Translations under genes and position numbers: made by a program
Shown here: piece after piece, positions 39,846-47,875 of the stretch
Layout: every line of letters begins with the position of its first letter
Position numbering within the stretch: the stretch's first letter is position 1
Notes under the pieces: generated by a model
The model's database searches: none
What the model was told of the DNA's origin: nothing
The model's input: the letters and a program-made list of their open reading frames with translations, nothing else
DNA from: Martinezella lusitana
Lineage (GTDB): Bacteria > Pseudomonadota > Alphaproteobacteria > Rhizobiales > Rhizobiaceae
Assembly: GCF_010668395.1 (NCBI RefSeq)
Contig: NZ_WUEY01000006.1
Coordinates: forward strand, 1-64,000
Direction: 5' to 3'
DNA length: 64,000 nucleotides

Positions 39846-39931
39846 ATTCTTATGCGAATGCGACTGTCAGGCCCTATTTTAACACAGCTACTGCTACGGC
39901 GTAGCATTCGAGAGAGGTTTGTAGCACTCAA

Positions 39932-41260
39932 ATGGGCACCATATCAGAAAGAACCCGCGCGAACGGGACGAAATCATATACCGCACAGATCAGAATTAAG
40001 CGAGACGGGAAGCTAGTCCACACGGAGGCACAAACCTTCGACCGCAAGCAGGCAGCGAAAGCGTGGCTCAAAAAGCGTGAAGTCGCCCTAGCAGAACCAG
40101 GAGCCCTACATCGAGTTTTGAACTCGGAGGTTACCCTCTCCGAGGTGATCGATCAATATGTGAAAGACTCGGTGAGGGAGGTCCGTCGCACAAAGTCCCA
40201 GTGCCTCAACGTGATAAAAAGGCACGAACTCGCTCAAATGAAATGTGGAGACATAACGAGCGCTGACTTGACCAGCTTCGCCAAAGATCTCGCGAGTGGG
40301 TGGCATCCGGATTCTCTCGACGATGAAGGTGCAGATGTCAGCGAGCGCCAACCGCAGACGGTCGGAAACTATATGTCCCATCTCGGATCGATCTTCGCCA
40401 TTTCCAAAGCAATGTGGGGATATGAGTTGAGCGAGGAGCACTTCAAGGATGCCATGAAAGTCATGAAGCGCCTTGGAATTATCGGCCGTAGCTTCAAGCG
40501 GAACAGACGTCCTACGATCAAAGAGCTCGAGGTATTGCTCTCGTTTTTTTACGACCGATGCAAACGCTCGACTGAAGCTGCACCGATGCACAAGATCATT
40601 TTGTTCGCGATTTTCTCGACGCGCCGGCAAGAAGAGATAACCAAAATCTTATGGGACGATCTCGATCGGGACAACTTGGAGGTCTTGGTGCGGGACATGA
40701 AGCATCCTGGCGAGAAAGTCGGCAACGACGTGCGCTGCAGTCTAACTCCTGAAGCACTCCTGATTATCGATTCCATGCCCAAAATCGCGCCGCAGATTTT
40801 CCCTTTCCATCCCGGTACAATCTCCGGCAACTTCACCGACGTTTGTAAACTGCTCGGAATAGAGGACCTGCACTTTCACGACCTTCGCCACGACGGCATC
40901 TCCCGACTGTTTGAGATCGGTTTGGACATCCCGCGGGTCGCGATGGTTTCCGCGCATCGGTCGTGGAATAGCCTGAAGCGCTATACCCACATCCGCCAGT
41001 CCGGCGACAAATACGCCGATTTCCACTGGATGACGACGATCAAGGACGAAGCTGCGTTGGTTGGGCAGTCCGAGCTAAGGGCTCGAAAGAACCTTGGTCG
41101 CGGCGTACGGTATGTGCAGAGAGACGCATCGCCGGCCGAAACCATCGGGGGCGAGCGAGAAAGAATCTCCGGTATTGCATCTCGCAAATCAACATTTTTC
41201 TCGGGTCGGAACGAATCGCTTCCGGAACGGTTGATAAGCGACTCAGTGATTCGGGAGTAA
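39932..41260 (+). CDS. Tyrosine-type site-specific integrase
   Basis: 442 residues. An N-terminal AP2-like arm-binding part (GTKSYTAQIRIKRDGK) and a SAM-like core-binding domain of about 70-180 precede the catalytic domain. Catalytic residues can be placed: Arg231 or Arg232 (FSTRRQEE), Lys257 (RDMKHPG), His316 and Arg319 (HDLRHDG), His342 (AHRSW) and nucleophile Tyr351 (LKRYTHI). About 90 residues follow the Tyr, longer than usual. Next to dusA, it is the enzyme expected to insert the element there. It is followed after 6 bp by Ku genes, implying one transcript. Confidence 0.92.
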   Translation: MGTISERTRANGTKSYTAQIRIKRDGKLVHTEAQTFDRKQAAKAWLKKREVALAEPGALHRVLNSEVTLSEVIDQYVKDSVREVRRTKSQCLNVIKRHELAQMKCGDITSADLTSFAKDLASGWHPDSLDDEGADVSERQPQTVGNYMSHLGSIFAISKAMWGYELSEEHFKDAMKVMKRLGIIGRSFKRNRRPTIKELEVLLSFFYDRCKRSTEAAPMHKIILFAIFSTRRQEEITKILWDDLDRDNLEVLVRDMKHPGEKVGNDVRCSLTPEALLIIDSMPKIAPQIFPFHPGTISGNFTDVCKLLGIEDLHFHDLRHDGISRLFEIGLDIPRVAMVSAHRSWNSLKRYTHIRQSGDKYADFHWMTTIKDEAALVGQSELRARKNLGRGVRYVQRDASPAETIGGERERISGIASRKSTFFSGRNESLPERLISDSVIRE

Positions 41261-41266
41261 AGCGTC

Positions 41267-42145
41267 ATGGCTAGTCACCGCGCCCAGTGGAAGGGCTTCT
41301 TGAAGTTCGGGCAAGTAAGTTGCGGGATTGGGCTCTATACGGCAGCGAGCTCTTCCGAGCGGATTTCCTTCAACACGATCAATGAAGCTACCGGCAATCG
41401 GGTGAATCGTATCTTCGTCGACAGCGAGACCGAAAAGCCCGTCCCTCGTGAAGCTCAGACCAAGGGCTTTGAAGTTCAGAATGGCCAATATATCATGATT
41501 GAGCCCGAGGAGATCGCAGCGGCGGTCCCCGAGAGCGACAAGACGCTTGAAGTGGAGGCGTTCATCCCTTGCTCCGAAGTCGACGACGTCTATTTCGATA
41601 AACCCTACTACCTGACCCCAACCGATAAGATTTCCGAAGACGCCTTCATCGCACTGAGAGACGGGATGGAGAAGTCGAAAGTTGTTGCGATCGCGCGGAC
41701 CGTGCTCTTCCGTCGAATGCGCACGGTTCTCATCAGGTCGCACGGCAAAGGCCTGATCGCCACAACTCTCAATTTCGACTACGAAGTTCGGTCGGCGGAA
41801 GAAGCATTTGAGGAAATGCCGAAGCTGCGCATCAAAGGGGAAATGCTTGATCTCGCAAAACACATAATTTCCACGAAAAAGGGCACCTTCGATCCGGCGG
41901 AGTTCGACGACCGCTATGAAGAAGCCGTGGCCGAACTGGTCAAGGCCAAGATTGAAGGAAAGCCGCTGCCCAAGCGCAAGCAGGTAAAGGTATCCCAGCC
42001 CAACGACCTCCTGGCCGCACTTCGGGAAAGTGCTGGCATGGCACGACCAAAGGAGCCGAAGACTCCGAGCGCAAACGCAAACAAGGCGAGCACGCGAACG
42101 GCAAAGCGGTCTGGCGGCGCCGAGCAGCATCGCAAAGCCAGCTAA
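41267..42145 (+). CDS. ku: Ku-family DNA end-binding protein, copy 1
   Basis: 292 residues, the size of bacterial Ku. The beta-barrel core opens WKGFLKFGQVSCGIGLYTA and continues with ISFNTINEATGNRV, an EEIAAAVPESDKTLEVEAFI bridge segment and KPYYLTP, then AIARTVLFRRMR. The C-terminal tail is Lys/Arg/Ala-rich, as in Ku proteins that interact with DNA. It would encircle double-strand break ends for non-homologous end joining. It lies 6 bp after the integrase and 12 bp before a second Ku. The two copies are clearly divergent, as in the paired Ku of Sinorhizobium that act as a heterodimer. No LigD gene is in the window. Confidence 0.93.
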   Translation: MASHRAQWKGFLKFGQVSCGIGLYTAASSSERISFNTINEATGNRVNRIFVDSETEKPVPREAQTKGFEVQNGQYIMIEPEEIAAAVPESDKTLEVEAFIPCSEVDDVYFDKPYYLTPTDKISEDAFIALRDGMEKSKVVAIARTVLFRRMRTVLIRSHGKGLIATTLNFDYEVRSAEEAFEEMPKLRIKGEMLDLAKHIISTKKGTFDPAEFDDRYEEAVAELVKAKIEGKPLPKRKQVKVSQPNDLLAALRESAGMARPKEPKTPSANANKASTRTAKRSGGAEQHRKAS

Positions 42146-42157
42146 GGAGGTACGGCC

Positions 42158-42973
42158 ATGGCACCTCGCCCATATTGGAAAGGCTATCTCAAGCTATCCC
42201 TGGTCACCTGCCCCGTCGCTATGACGCCGGCAACGTCGGAATCTGAAAAGGTTAGATTTCACACCCTTAACAAGGAAACCGGTAACCGCGTCGTCTCCCA
42301 GTATGTTGACTCAGTAACGGGAAAGCCGGTCGACGAAGACCACCAAGCCAAAGGATACGCCCGCGGCGAGAACGACTATATTGTCCTCACCGAGGACGAA
42401 TTGGATGCGGTTGCGCTCGATACTGTGAAAACGATCGATATCGATAAATTCGTGCCGCGGGACTCGATTCAATGGATCTACCTGGAGAAACCACATTACT
42501 TGATGCCCAATGATCCTGTGGGCCAGGAAGCTTTCGCGGTGATCCGCGACGCAATGGCCGCCGGCAAAGTGCTCGGAGTGTCGCGCCTGGTAATAGGAAG
42601 GCGCGAACGGGCTGTTGTCCTCGAGCCTCGGGGAGAAGGTATCGTTGTCTGGACCTTGCGTTTTGGCGACGAGATACGACCAGAGAAGAGCTACTTCGAA
42701 GGAATTGACGAGACCGCCGATCCGGAGCTCATCCCCTTGGTTCAGCAGTTGATCAAGCAAAAGACCAAAAAATGGTCGCCCCAAATGGTGACGGATCCAA
42801 TTCAGGAAAGCCTTCTGCAGATTATCGCAGAGAAGAGAAAAGCCCTGCGATCGCCCAAACGGGCCAAGGCTCAGCCGAAGGAAGTCGGGGCACCCTCCAA
42901 CGTCATCAACATCATGGATGCCCTAAGGAAGAGTATGGCCGCCGAAGCGAAGCGTGGGAAAGGGGCGCGTTAG
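42158..42973 (+). CDS. ku: Ku-family DNA end-binding protein, copy 2
   Basis: 271 residues with a perfect AAGGAGGT ribosome site. The core reads WKGYLKLSLVTCPVAMTPA, VRFHTLNKETGNRV, GYARGENDYIVLTEDELDAV and KPHYLMPNDP, with LGVSRLVIGRRER. The C-terminus has VINIMDALRKSMAAE, matching the short conserved tail by which bacterial Ku recruits LigD. Copy 1 has only a weaker LLAALRES equivalent, so this copy may be the ligase-recruiting half of a heterodimer. Downstream of integrase and copy 1 in one apparent operon. Confidence 0.93.
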   Translation: MAPRPYWKGYLKLSLVTCPVAMTPATSESEKVRFHTLNKETGNRVVSQYVDSVTGKPVDEDHQAKGYARGENDYIVLTEDELDAVALDTVKTIDIDKFVPRDSIQWIYLEKPHYLMPNDPVGQEAFAVIRDAMAAGKVLGVSRLVIGRRERAVVLEPRGEGIVVWTLRFGDEIRPEKSYFEGIDETADPELIPLVQQLIKQKTKKWSPQMVTDPIQESLLQIIAEKRKALRSPKRAKAQPKEVGAPSNVINIMDALRKSMAAEAKRGKGAR

Positions 42974-43269
42974 ATATCCGTAGATATCCGTTTCTCAGCA
43001 CCTTGCGCGAAAACGTAGCGGGAGTTCTTGGAAGTTCTGCTCGCCAGTAGATTGGTCTCCTCAAAAGCGTGTCGGCGTAACAAGGCGAAAATTGTCTCGT
43101 TCACATCGCGGCCGTCCAACAATTCTGGCTCGTGGCACAAAACTTCGATGGTCCGCTGAACGACACGATTTGCCGCCAGGTCGGAGCAAACCTGTTTTCT
43201 GGCAAAGCGAAAGAGATTTTCGCGAAAATGCGGATCTAGGGGTGTTGCTGCATACTTTCGAAAGGGCAT
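42970..43269 (-). CDS. Small protein, unknown; faint resemblance to sigma-factor region 2
   Basis: 99 residues from the ATG at 43269, preceded by GAGGAGGGAG. The stretch FRENLFRFARKQVCSDLAAN, then VVQRTIEVL and NETIFALLRRHAF, follows the helix pattern of ECF sigma region 2, but region 4 is absent. Could be an anti-sigma/sigma mimic or an unrelated helical protein. Convergent with the second Ku, the stops overlapping by 3 bp. Confidence 0.5.
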   Translation of the reverse strand: MPFRKYAATPLDPHFRENLFRFARKQVCSDLAANRVVQRTIEVLCHEPELLDGRDVNETIFALLRRHAFEETNLLASRTSKNSRYVFAQGAEKRISTDI

Positions 43270-43505
43270 AACGCTCCCTCCTCGGTCTTGCAGGCGGGAG
43301 CAGAAACCCTCAGTCGTCACCGCCTACGGGATCGGTTGGCAACGATCACTCATCGTACGCCCTGAAAAGACAAAGTCCAGAAGATTCATAGAATGCTACC
43401 GAACCGCGCCTTCAAGCGCTCTCGACATTTTAAGGCGGCTATCGCAGTTGTCTATGAGCTGCCCGGCAGGTCTCGCGCTATCGGTGAAGGTCATTCTCCA
43501 GCAGT

Positions 43506-43805
43506 TCAGGTGCGGATCGCGCGATGCCTTTGCGCTTCATGGGCTGCCAGAAGTTTCATCCGCTGACTTTTCGTCATATCACAGCTGAAATTCGTCATTG
43601 CCCACAGGACAGCTATGGTCTCCAGCTGGGTCGAATTTGCGATACCGGATCGAACCAAATTGATAAGCCGAATGGCGAAACCATCGAGGCAATATTCGCT
43701 TCTGTCGAACCAAGGTTGGGCCGACACCAGATCGAATACCCGTTCGGCAATCTCCAGTTCCTTTGGGCGCAATGCCCTGCCTGCAAGGCGTTCCATACGC
43801 TTCAT
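43506..43805 (-). CDS. Hypothetical protein
   Basis: 99 residues from the ATG at 43805 (GGGGGA upstream); the open frame extends further without support. Mostly helical, basic C-terminus (TKSQRMKLLAAHEAQRHRA). No family recognised. Sits alone on the minus strand within the cargo region. Confidence 0.45.
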   Translation of the reverse strand: MKRMERLAGRALRPKELEIAERVFDLVSAQPWFDRSEYCLDGFAIRLINLVRSGIANSTQLETIAVLWAMTNFSCDMTKSQRMKLLAAHEAQRHRAIRT

Positions 43806-43991
43806 GCTGTCCCCCATCCACAGGTTCCATGATAGCCTCCGGCAAACAGCGGTGGAAACATCGTTCATCGATGGGGCCCATAATGAACATGAGGTAGGAC
43901 TGAACCTTGTCCTGCGCCAAAAGGCGTAGTTGGTTGCTACGGTGCCTCTGCGAAGGGCAATGCCATAGGCCACGGCAAATTGGAGATAGGA

Positions 43992-44195
43992 ATGACGGAA
44001 AGAAATTTGGAGGCGATGGAGAAATTTGTGCAGGAACTTGAAGAATATAGGGATTCTCTGGTGATGACTGTCATCGAGCAAGAATATGGTTACGACACAC
44101 GGGACCTCGAAATGATCTCCTTATATGGCAATGCGGTAACTTCAATCAGAGACGCTATCAAGTGCCGGAAGGATCGGCGGCTTCGCGCCTCCTAG
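43992..44195 (+). CDS. Small acidic helical protein, unknown
   Basis: 67 residues from the ATG at 43992, which follows GGAGATAGGA. Predicted to be one long amphipathic helix (EAMEKFVQELEEYRDSLVMT) plus a shorter one. No family recognised. Confidence 0.45.
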   Translation: MTERNLEAMEKFVQELEEYRDSLVMTVIEQEYGYDTRDLEMISLYGNAVTSIRDAIKCRKDRRLRAS

Positions 44196-44583
44196 GCTGC
44201 GAGCATATTCGCTCCTTTTGGAAGTACGCCGCGGCTTCCGGGAAGGGGGGACCGCGGCGCACCCTGCAGGCGCGGAAGACATGGGCTAGTATCTTCCGAC
44301 AACAGAACGGCTTTCAGCCATGTATGTTCCGCATGTGCAGATCCGTCGTCAGAAGAAAGTCCGGAACGAAATAGCCACATCCCCCTGCCGACGGTCCGCT
44401 GCAAGCGCATGGGTGATTGAGAGCGCATCGATTTTCGCGGACCGGTATGCTGCGCAGAGCGGGCCAGCGAACATCATAGCTGAAAGCAAGATAGCTGGAT
44501 TTCTCATTTATGCTCCGAGGCATTTTTCCGTGTTGACTCTTTCTGCGGCGAGAACATAATAGGAACATCTTAAGGAACACCCC
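44196..44583. other. Intergenic region, no supported gene
   Basis: 388 bp between two small unknown genes. Open frames here have no ribosome sites or protein-like composition. No terminator of note was seen. Confidence 0.4.
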
Positions 44584-44823
44584 ATGAGTGCGACCGAAAA
44601 ATTTATCGTACTGCCATATCGAAAGAACCGTGGAAACCTCGTGCCGGGCGAGATGCGCGCGGCGTCGAATGCTGGCAGCGCCGAGCGGATTGCTTTTGCG
44701 ATGTCAGAGCGTTTCGTCGGTGTCGCGGCCTACGCCGTTATGGTGGATGAGGAAACTGGCGACATGAGTTCTCCTCGCCTGCTGGTAAAGCATGGCGAGA
44801 TCGCGGACATAAGCGCCACCTAA
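44584..44823 (+). CDS. Small hypothetical protein
   Basis: 79 residues. Balanced composition with a compact alpha/beta pattern (ERFVGVAAYAVMVDEETGD followed by SPRLLVKHGEI). Preceded by AAGGAAC. No family recognised; probably a rhizobial accessory protein. Confidence 0.5.
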   Translation: MSATEKFIVLPYRKNRGNLVPGEMRAASNAGSAERIAFAMSERFVGVAAYAVMVDEETGDMSSPRLLVKHGEIADISAT

Positions 44824-44882
44824 CTGAACTAACGACTTGACATAGAGAACCGCCGGCCGCCGGCGGAACGGAGACGTGTGTC

Positions 44883-45443
44883 ATGCAACCTGATCAATAT
44901 TTTATCAACCGAGCTGATGCCAATGCGTTCAAAGCACTGGTGGCCTTCGTGAGCCAAGATGTTTTCGACGAGCGCCGACACGACGGCGCCATCTCCAAAT
45001 CTGATGAATTCCTGCGGGTCATCAAGGATGCCCAGCAAGTGCTCGAGCAGATTGGCGCTTACGATTACGATCACGAGAAGGAGGACGACGACCGGCCGCC
45101 TTATACCTTTTGGTGGGAGGGGCCTTTCGACTTGCCAAAGAAGGAAGTCGAATATGCTCTGGCCAAGGAAGTCGAGGGCCGACCAGACATGCCCTTCAAG
45201 CGAGTGCATGTGAACACCGCAATGCCGTCTGGGCATTTTGCAGATCTGCAGTTCGCGTTGGACGAAGTAAACGGGAAAATCTGCACGCTCGTCAACATCG
45301 CCATGGCCAGGACCGAGCTTAACTTGGGGCCGAACTGGTACGATATCGGTGAAGATCTGGAGACGACGCTCGGGCTCATTGTCGACGGGATCGAGACCCA
45401 TCCTACCTGGGTTTGGTACTGTGGTCTCCCATTGGAGCCATGA
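44883..45443 (+). CDS. Hypothetical acidic protein, coupled to a zinc-ribbon protein
   Basis: 186 residues, strongly acidic middle (YDYDHEKEDDDRPPYTFWWE). Ends WVWYCGLPLEP. No family recognised. Its stop overlaps the start of the next gene (ATGA at 45440-45443), so the two are translated together and may form a complex. Confidence 0.6.
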   Translation: MQPDQYFINRADANAFKALVAFVSQDVFDERRHDGAISKSDEFLRVIKDAQQVLEQIGAYDYDHEKEDDDRPPYTFWWEGPFDLPKKEVEYALAKEVEGRPDMPFKRVHVNTAMPSGHFADLQFALDEVNGKICTLVNIAMARTELNLGPNWYDIGEDLETTLGLIVDGIETHPTWVWYCGLPLEP

Positions 45444-45949
45444 ACGATGAACTGCCAAAATGGACAGACAAGATTCCGTGGCTGTCCTACCATAAGGGCG
45501 AGATCGCCTGTTTTTGGTGTCCCAAGTGTCGCAAGGCGAAGAATTACAACGTTGACTCCATGCTCGAAGTTTTGGGCGACATCAGCATCAGAAGCTTGCC
45601 CGACATCGTCGCAAAGGGGGCCGGATGCCCGGACCATGCAAAGACTGGTTGGGATCGCTGCAAGATGGAACCTGCCTACGATGCATTCGTAAAGCTCGAA
45701 TGGTCTCCTGAAGTCAAAATTCCAAAAGGCTATTTTGAGCTGGGCGATACAACGATCGACAGGATTTCTGAGTGGCAGATCCTGCACGCCGTATGTCGGT
45801 GCGGCGCGCTGCGCTATGTAAACAAACAGCAGCTGCTGCAAAAATACGGCGTCGGCGCCAGAACGAAGGATCTGGAAAGGCGTTTGAAATGTAGGCGCTG
45901 CAAGAAGCGCGGTTTGGCCGTTTTCATTTTCATGTCAGAAAAGCGTTAG
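45440..45949 (+). CDS. Zinc-ribbon-containing hypothetical protein
   Basis: 169 residues from the ATG at 45440. It has two likely metal ribbons: an N-terminal CFWCPKC with a later GCPDH, and a C-terminal pair CRCG with CRRCKKRG. The C-terminal ribbon followed by basic residues could bind nucleic acid. Translationally coupled to the acidic protein before it. Function unknown. Confidence 0.6.
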   Translation: MNDELPKWTDKIPWLSYHKGEIACFWCPKCRKAKNYNVDSMLEVLGDISIRSLPDIVAKGAGCPDHAKTGWDRCKMEPAYDAFVKLEWSPEVKIPKGYFELGDTTIDRISEWQILHAVCRCGALRYVNKQQLLQKYGVGARTKDLERRLKCRRCKKRGLAVFIFMSEKR

Positions 45950-45978
45950 ACTGGTACAAGGCGACGTGGGAGCTGATT

Positions 45979-46689
45979 ATGTGCAATCTTTATAACGTGA
46001 CGACCAATCAGGAAGCCATCCGACAGATCACACGCGCGCTGATAGACAGCATCGGCAACCTTGAGCCCGAGCTTGATCTATATCCCGATCAGAAGGGCCC
46101 GATCGTGCGGAATACGCCTGCCGGCCGTGAACTGGTCAAAGTCCGATGGGGATTGCCGTCACCTCAAAATGTGCTTTTTGCCGCGGCGACGAAGCGCGCC
46201 GACAAACTCCGCGCCAAGGGCAAGGAGGTGAACTTCGCCGAGCTTCTGAGGATGGAGCCGGACGGTGGCGTCACGAACGTCCGAAACATTCAGAGCAAGC
46301 ATTGGAAGCGGTGGTTCGGCGTGGAAAACCGTTGCGTTGTGCCTTTCACGCGATTTGCAGAGCCAGACCCGGCAAGCAAGGTCGAAGGCGGGAGAACGCC
46401 GAACGCTTGGTTTTCAGCCACGGCGGATGAGCCGCTGATGTTCTTTGCGGGCATCTATGTGCCGCAATGGACATCGGTTCGCAAGGTGAAAGAGGGAGAG
46501 ATTACGGTCGATCTCTTCGGGTTCCTGACGACAAAACCGAACGAGGTCGTACGGCCAATCCATCAGAATGCCATGCCCGCAATCCTGAGGAATCAGGATG
46601 AGATCGAAACCTGGCTGACGGCGCCATGGGAAGAGGCAGCGAGTCTTCAGCGCCCTCTCCCGGATAGCGACCTTGTCAGAGTGAAATGA
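45979..46689 (+). CDS. SOS response-associated peptidase (SRAP; YedK/HMCES-like)
   Basis: 236 residues. The catalytic Cys2 is in MCNLYNVT, exposed after Met removal. The Asn is in VTNVRNIQS, the active-site Glu in RCVVPFTRFAEP, and the His in IHQNAMPAIL, so all four active-site elements appear present. SRAP proteins form a reversible thiazolidine crosslink with abasic sites in single-stranded DNA and shield replication forks. GGGAG precedes the start. On this prophage it lies 3 kb from two Ku genes, suggesting a set of DNA-damage tools. Confidence 0.88.
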   Translation: MCNLYNVTTNQEAIRQITRALIDSIGNLEPELDLYPDQKGPIVRNTPAGRELVKVRWGLPSPQNVLFAAATKRADKLRAKGKEVNFAELLRMEPDGGVTNVRNIQSKHWKRWFGVENRCVVPFTRFAEPDPASKVEGGRTPNAWFSATADEPLMFFAGIYVPQWTSVRKVKEGEITVDLFGFLTTKPNEVVRPIHQNAMPAILRNQDEIETWLTAPWEEAASLQRPLPDSDLVRVK

Positions 46690-46746
46690 CAGATATCGGG
46701 GTGCGGCGGCCGCCCCAACGCGACCTACATAAAAATAAGGCCCCAG

Positions 46747-47469
46747 ATGCGCGACTACTCAACACCCGATTGGATCCGCTTGATTGTTAGTATTCACTTT
46801 GCCTGTATGCGCCGGCGCGAGGTTCGGAGCTTTTCCGGATACGCCCTTGGCAAACGCCGCGAACCTTCGCGCTTTCCAGGACTAGCAAGCGGAATTGCGG
46901 AGACACTTTTCCAATCCCTCGAATTCTACGAGGATGGGGAGACGCTCCAGCGCCCAGCGATCGCGCCGGTCATCTTGGAAGCGTTGCAGCGCGTAACGGC
47001 CGAAGACGCTTTTGCATTGGCGTCGCGCAACAACGATCTTGTCCGCCTGACACGGGATGTCATCAGCCAAGGAATAGCTGACGCATTGGTTGGAGCCTTT
47101 GACGTACGGAAAAAGACGAGGCCCGAGTACGATGTCATTCGCCCAAAGCCAAAGCATGGATCGGCTGCGAACGACGCTCTGGCGCACCTCGAACGCATGG
47201 GCCAGTTGGTACCGCGCTATACATGGCGCCGAGCGAACGGACCGTATCTGGCTGATTTTTTCGGTTCAGATAGAGAAGTGACGTTTGGGAGGATTTGGCA
47301 GGATGCTTCCTTTGATTATGACGAACAATGGCAATGGACATGCCTCGTCAGCATGAAGCGGATCCTGAATAGCCCACCTGAGGGGCGGACCGATATCGCA
47401 CGTCAAGCCGCGCGCGATGTTGAAGACTATTATGATGCTTTGAAACGACTCAACGGGACATCGGAATGA
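46747..47469 (+). CDS. Hypothetical protein in a coupled cargo operon
   Basis: 240 residues; AATAAGG precedes the start. The N-terminal half is helical. The C-terminal half contains RRANGPYLADFFGSDREVTF and ends with DVEDYYDALKRLNG. No family recognised. The stop overlaps the next start (ATGA at 47466-47469), making it the first of three coupled genes. Confidence 0.6.
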   Translation: MRDYSTPDWIRLIVSIHFACMRRREVRSFSGYALGKRREPSRFPGLASGIAETLFQSLEFYEDGETLQRPAIAPVILEALQRVTAEDAFALASRNNDLVRLTRDVISQGIADALVGAFDVRKKTRPEYDVIRPKPKHGSAANDALAHLERMGQLVPRYTWRRANGPYLADFFGSDREVTFGRIWQDASFDYDEQWQWTCLVSMKRILNSPPEGRTDIARQAARDVEDYYDALKRLNGTSE

Positions 47470-47672
47470 GTGACGAAACGCGCACAGCTATTTACCCCTT
47501 CCCGCCAGTTCGATTTGAACATTATTGCGAAGAGCCCGGCTGCACTGTCTGGGGTATGCTCGGCTACGAACCCGTCAAAGGCCAAAACAGTTACTGGTGC
47601 TGGGATCATTTTCCGGACAGAGAATGGGTAGCGCAGCGGCGCGCGGAAAGACGCCGGCGGGACGTCCAATGA
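47466..47672 (+). CDS. Small Cys-containing protein
   Basis: 68 residues. Two Cys in CEEPGC and a Cys-Trp near YWCWDHFPD with a His resemble a small zinc-binding fold. The C-terminus is very basic (RRAERRRRD). Coupled by ATGA overlaps on both sides. Function unknown. Confidence 0.55.
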   Translation: MSDETRTAIYPFPPVRFEHYCEEPGCTVWGMLGYEPVKGQNSYWCWDHFPDREWVAQRRAERRRRDVQ

Positions 47673-47875
47673 CGATCAGAAAACAAGATCTCATCAAGGT
47701 AATTGAAGCGGCATTGCGCGACGCCTATCCAGGCGCCGAGATCACATCTGGCGATCTCGGAGTGACAATCTTCGAGCGTTCTAACCAATCGAATGGTTGG
47801 ACGATCGCGCCTCGGAAAAGCGATGCCGTGCTCAGGTCTGCTGTAAGGGTCGCGAAGAGATGGCCCCCGAAGTGA
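47669..47875 (+). CDS. Small hypothetical protein
   Basis: 68 residues from the ATG at 47669, which overlaps the previous stop. Alpha/beta composition, ending RVAKRWPPK. No family recognised. Its TGA abuts the stop of the convergent membrane protein gene. Confidence 0.5.
   Translation: MTIRKQDLIKVIEAALRDAYPGAEITSGDLGVTIFERSNQSNGWTIAPRKSDAVLRSAVRVAKRWPPK

Noticed and set aside
39700..39931. tRNA gene as the attachment site
   Set aside because: No cloverleaf sequence at the junction; the target is the protein gene dusA.
42971..42990. Tandem TAGATATCCG at the end of the second Ku gene
   Set aside because: A two-copy 10-bp repeat that also encodes the end of the convergent gene; too short to interpret as an att site or operator.
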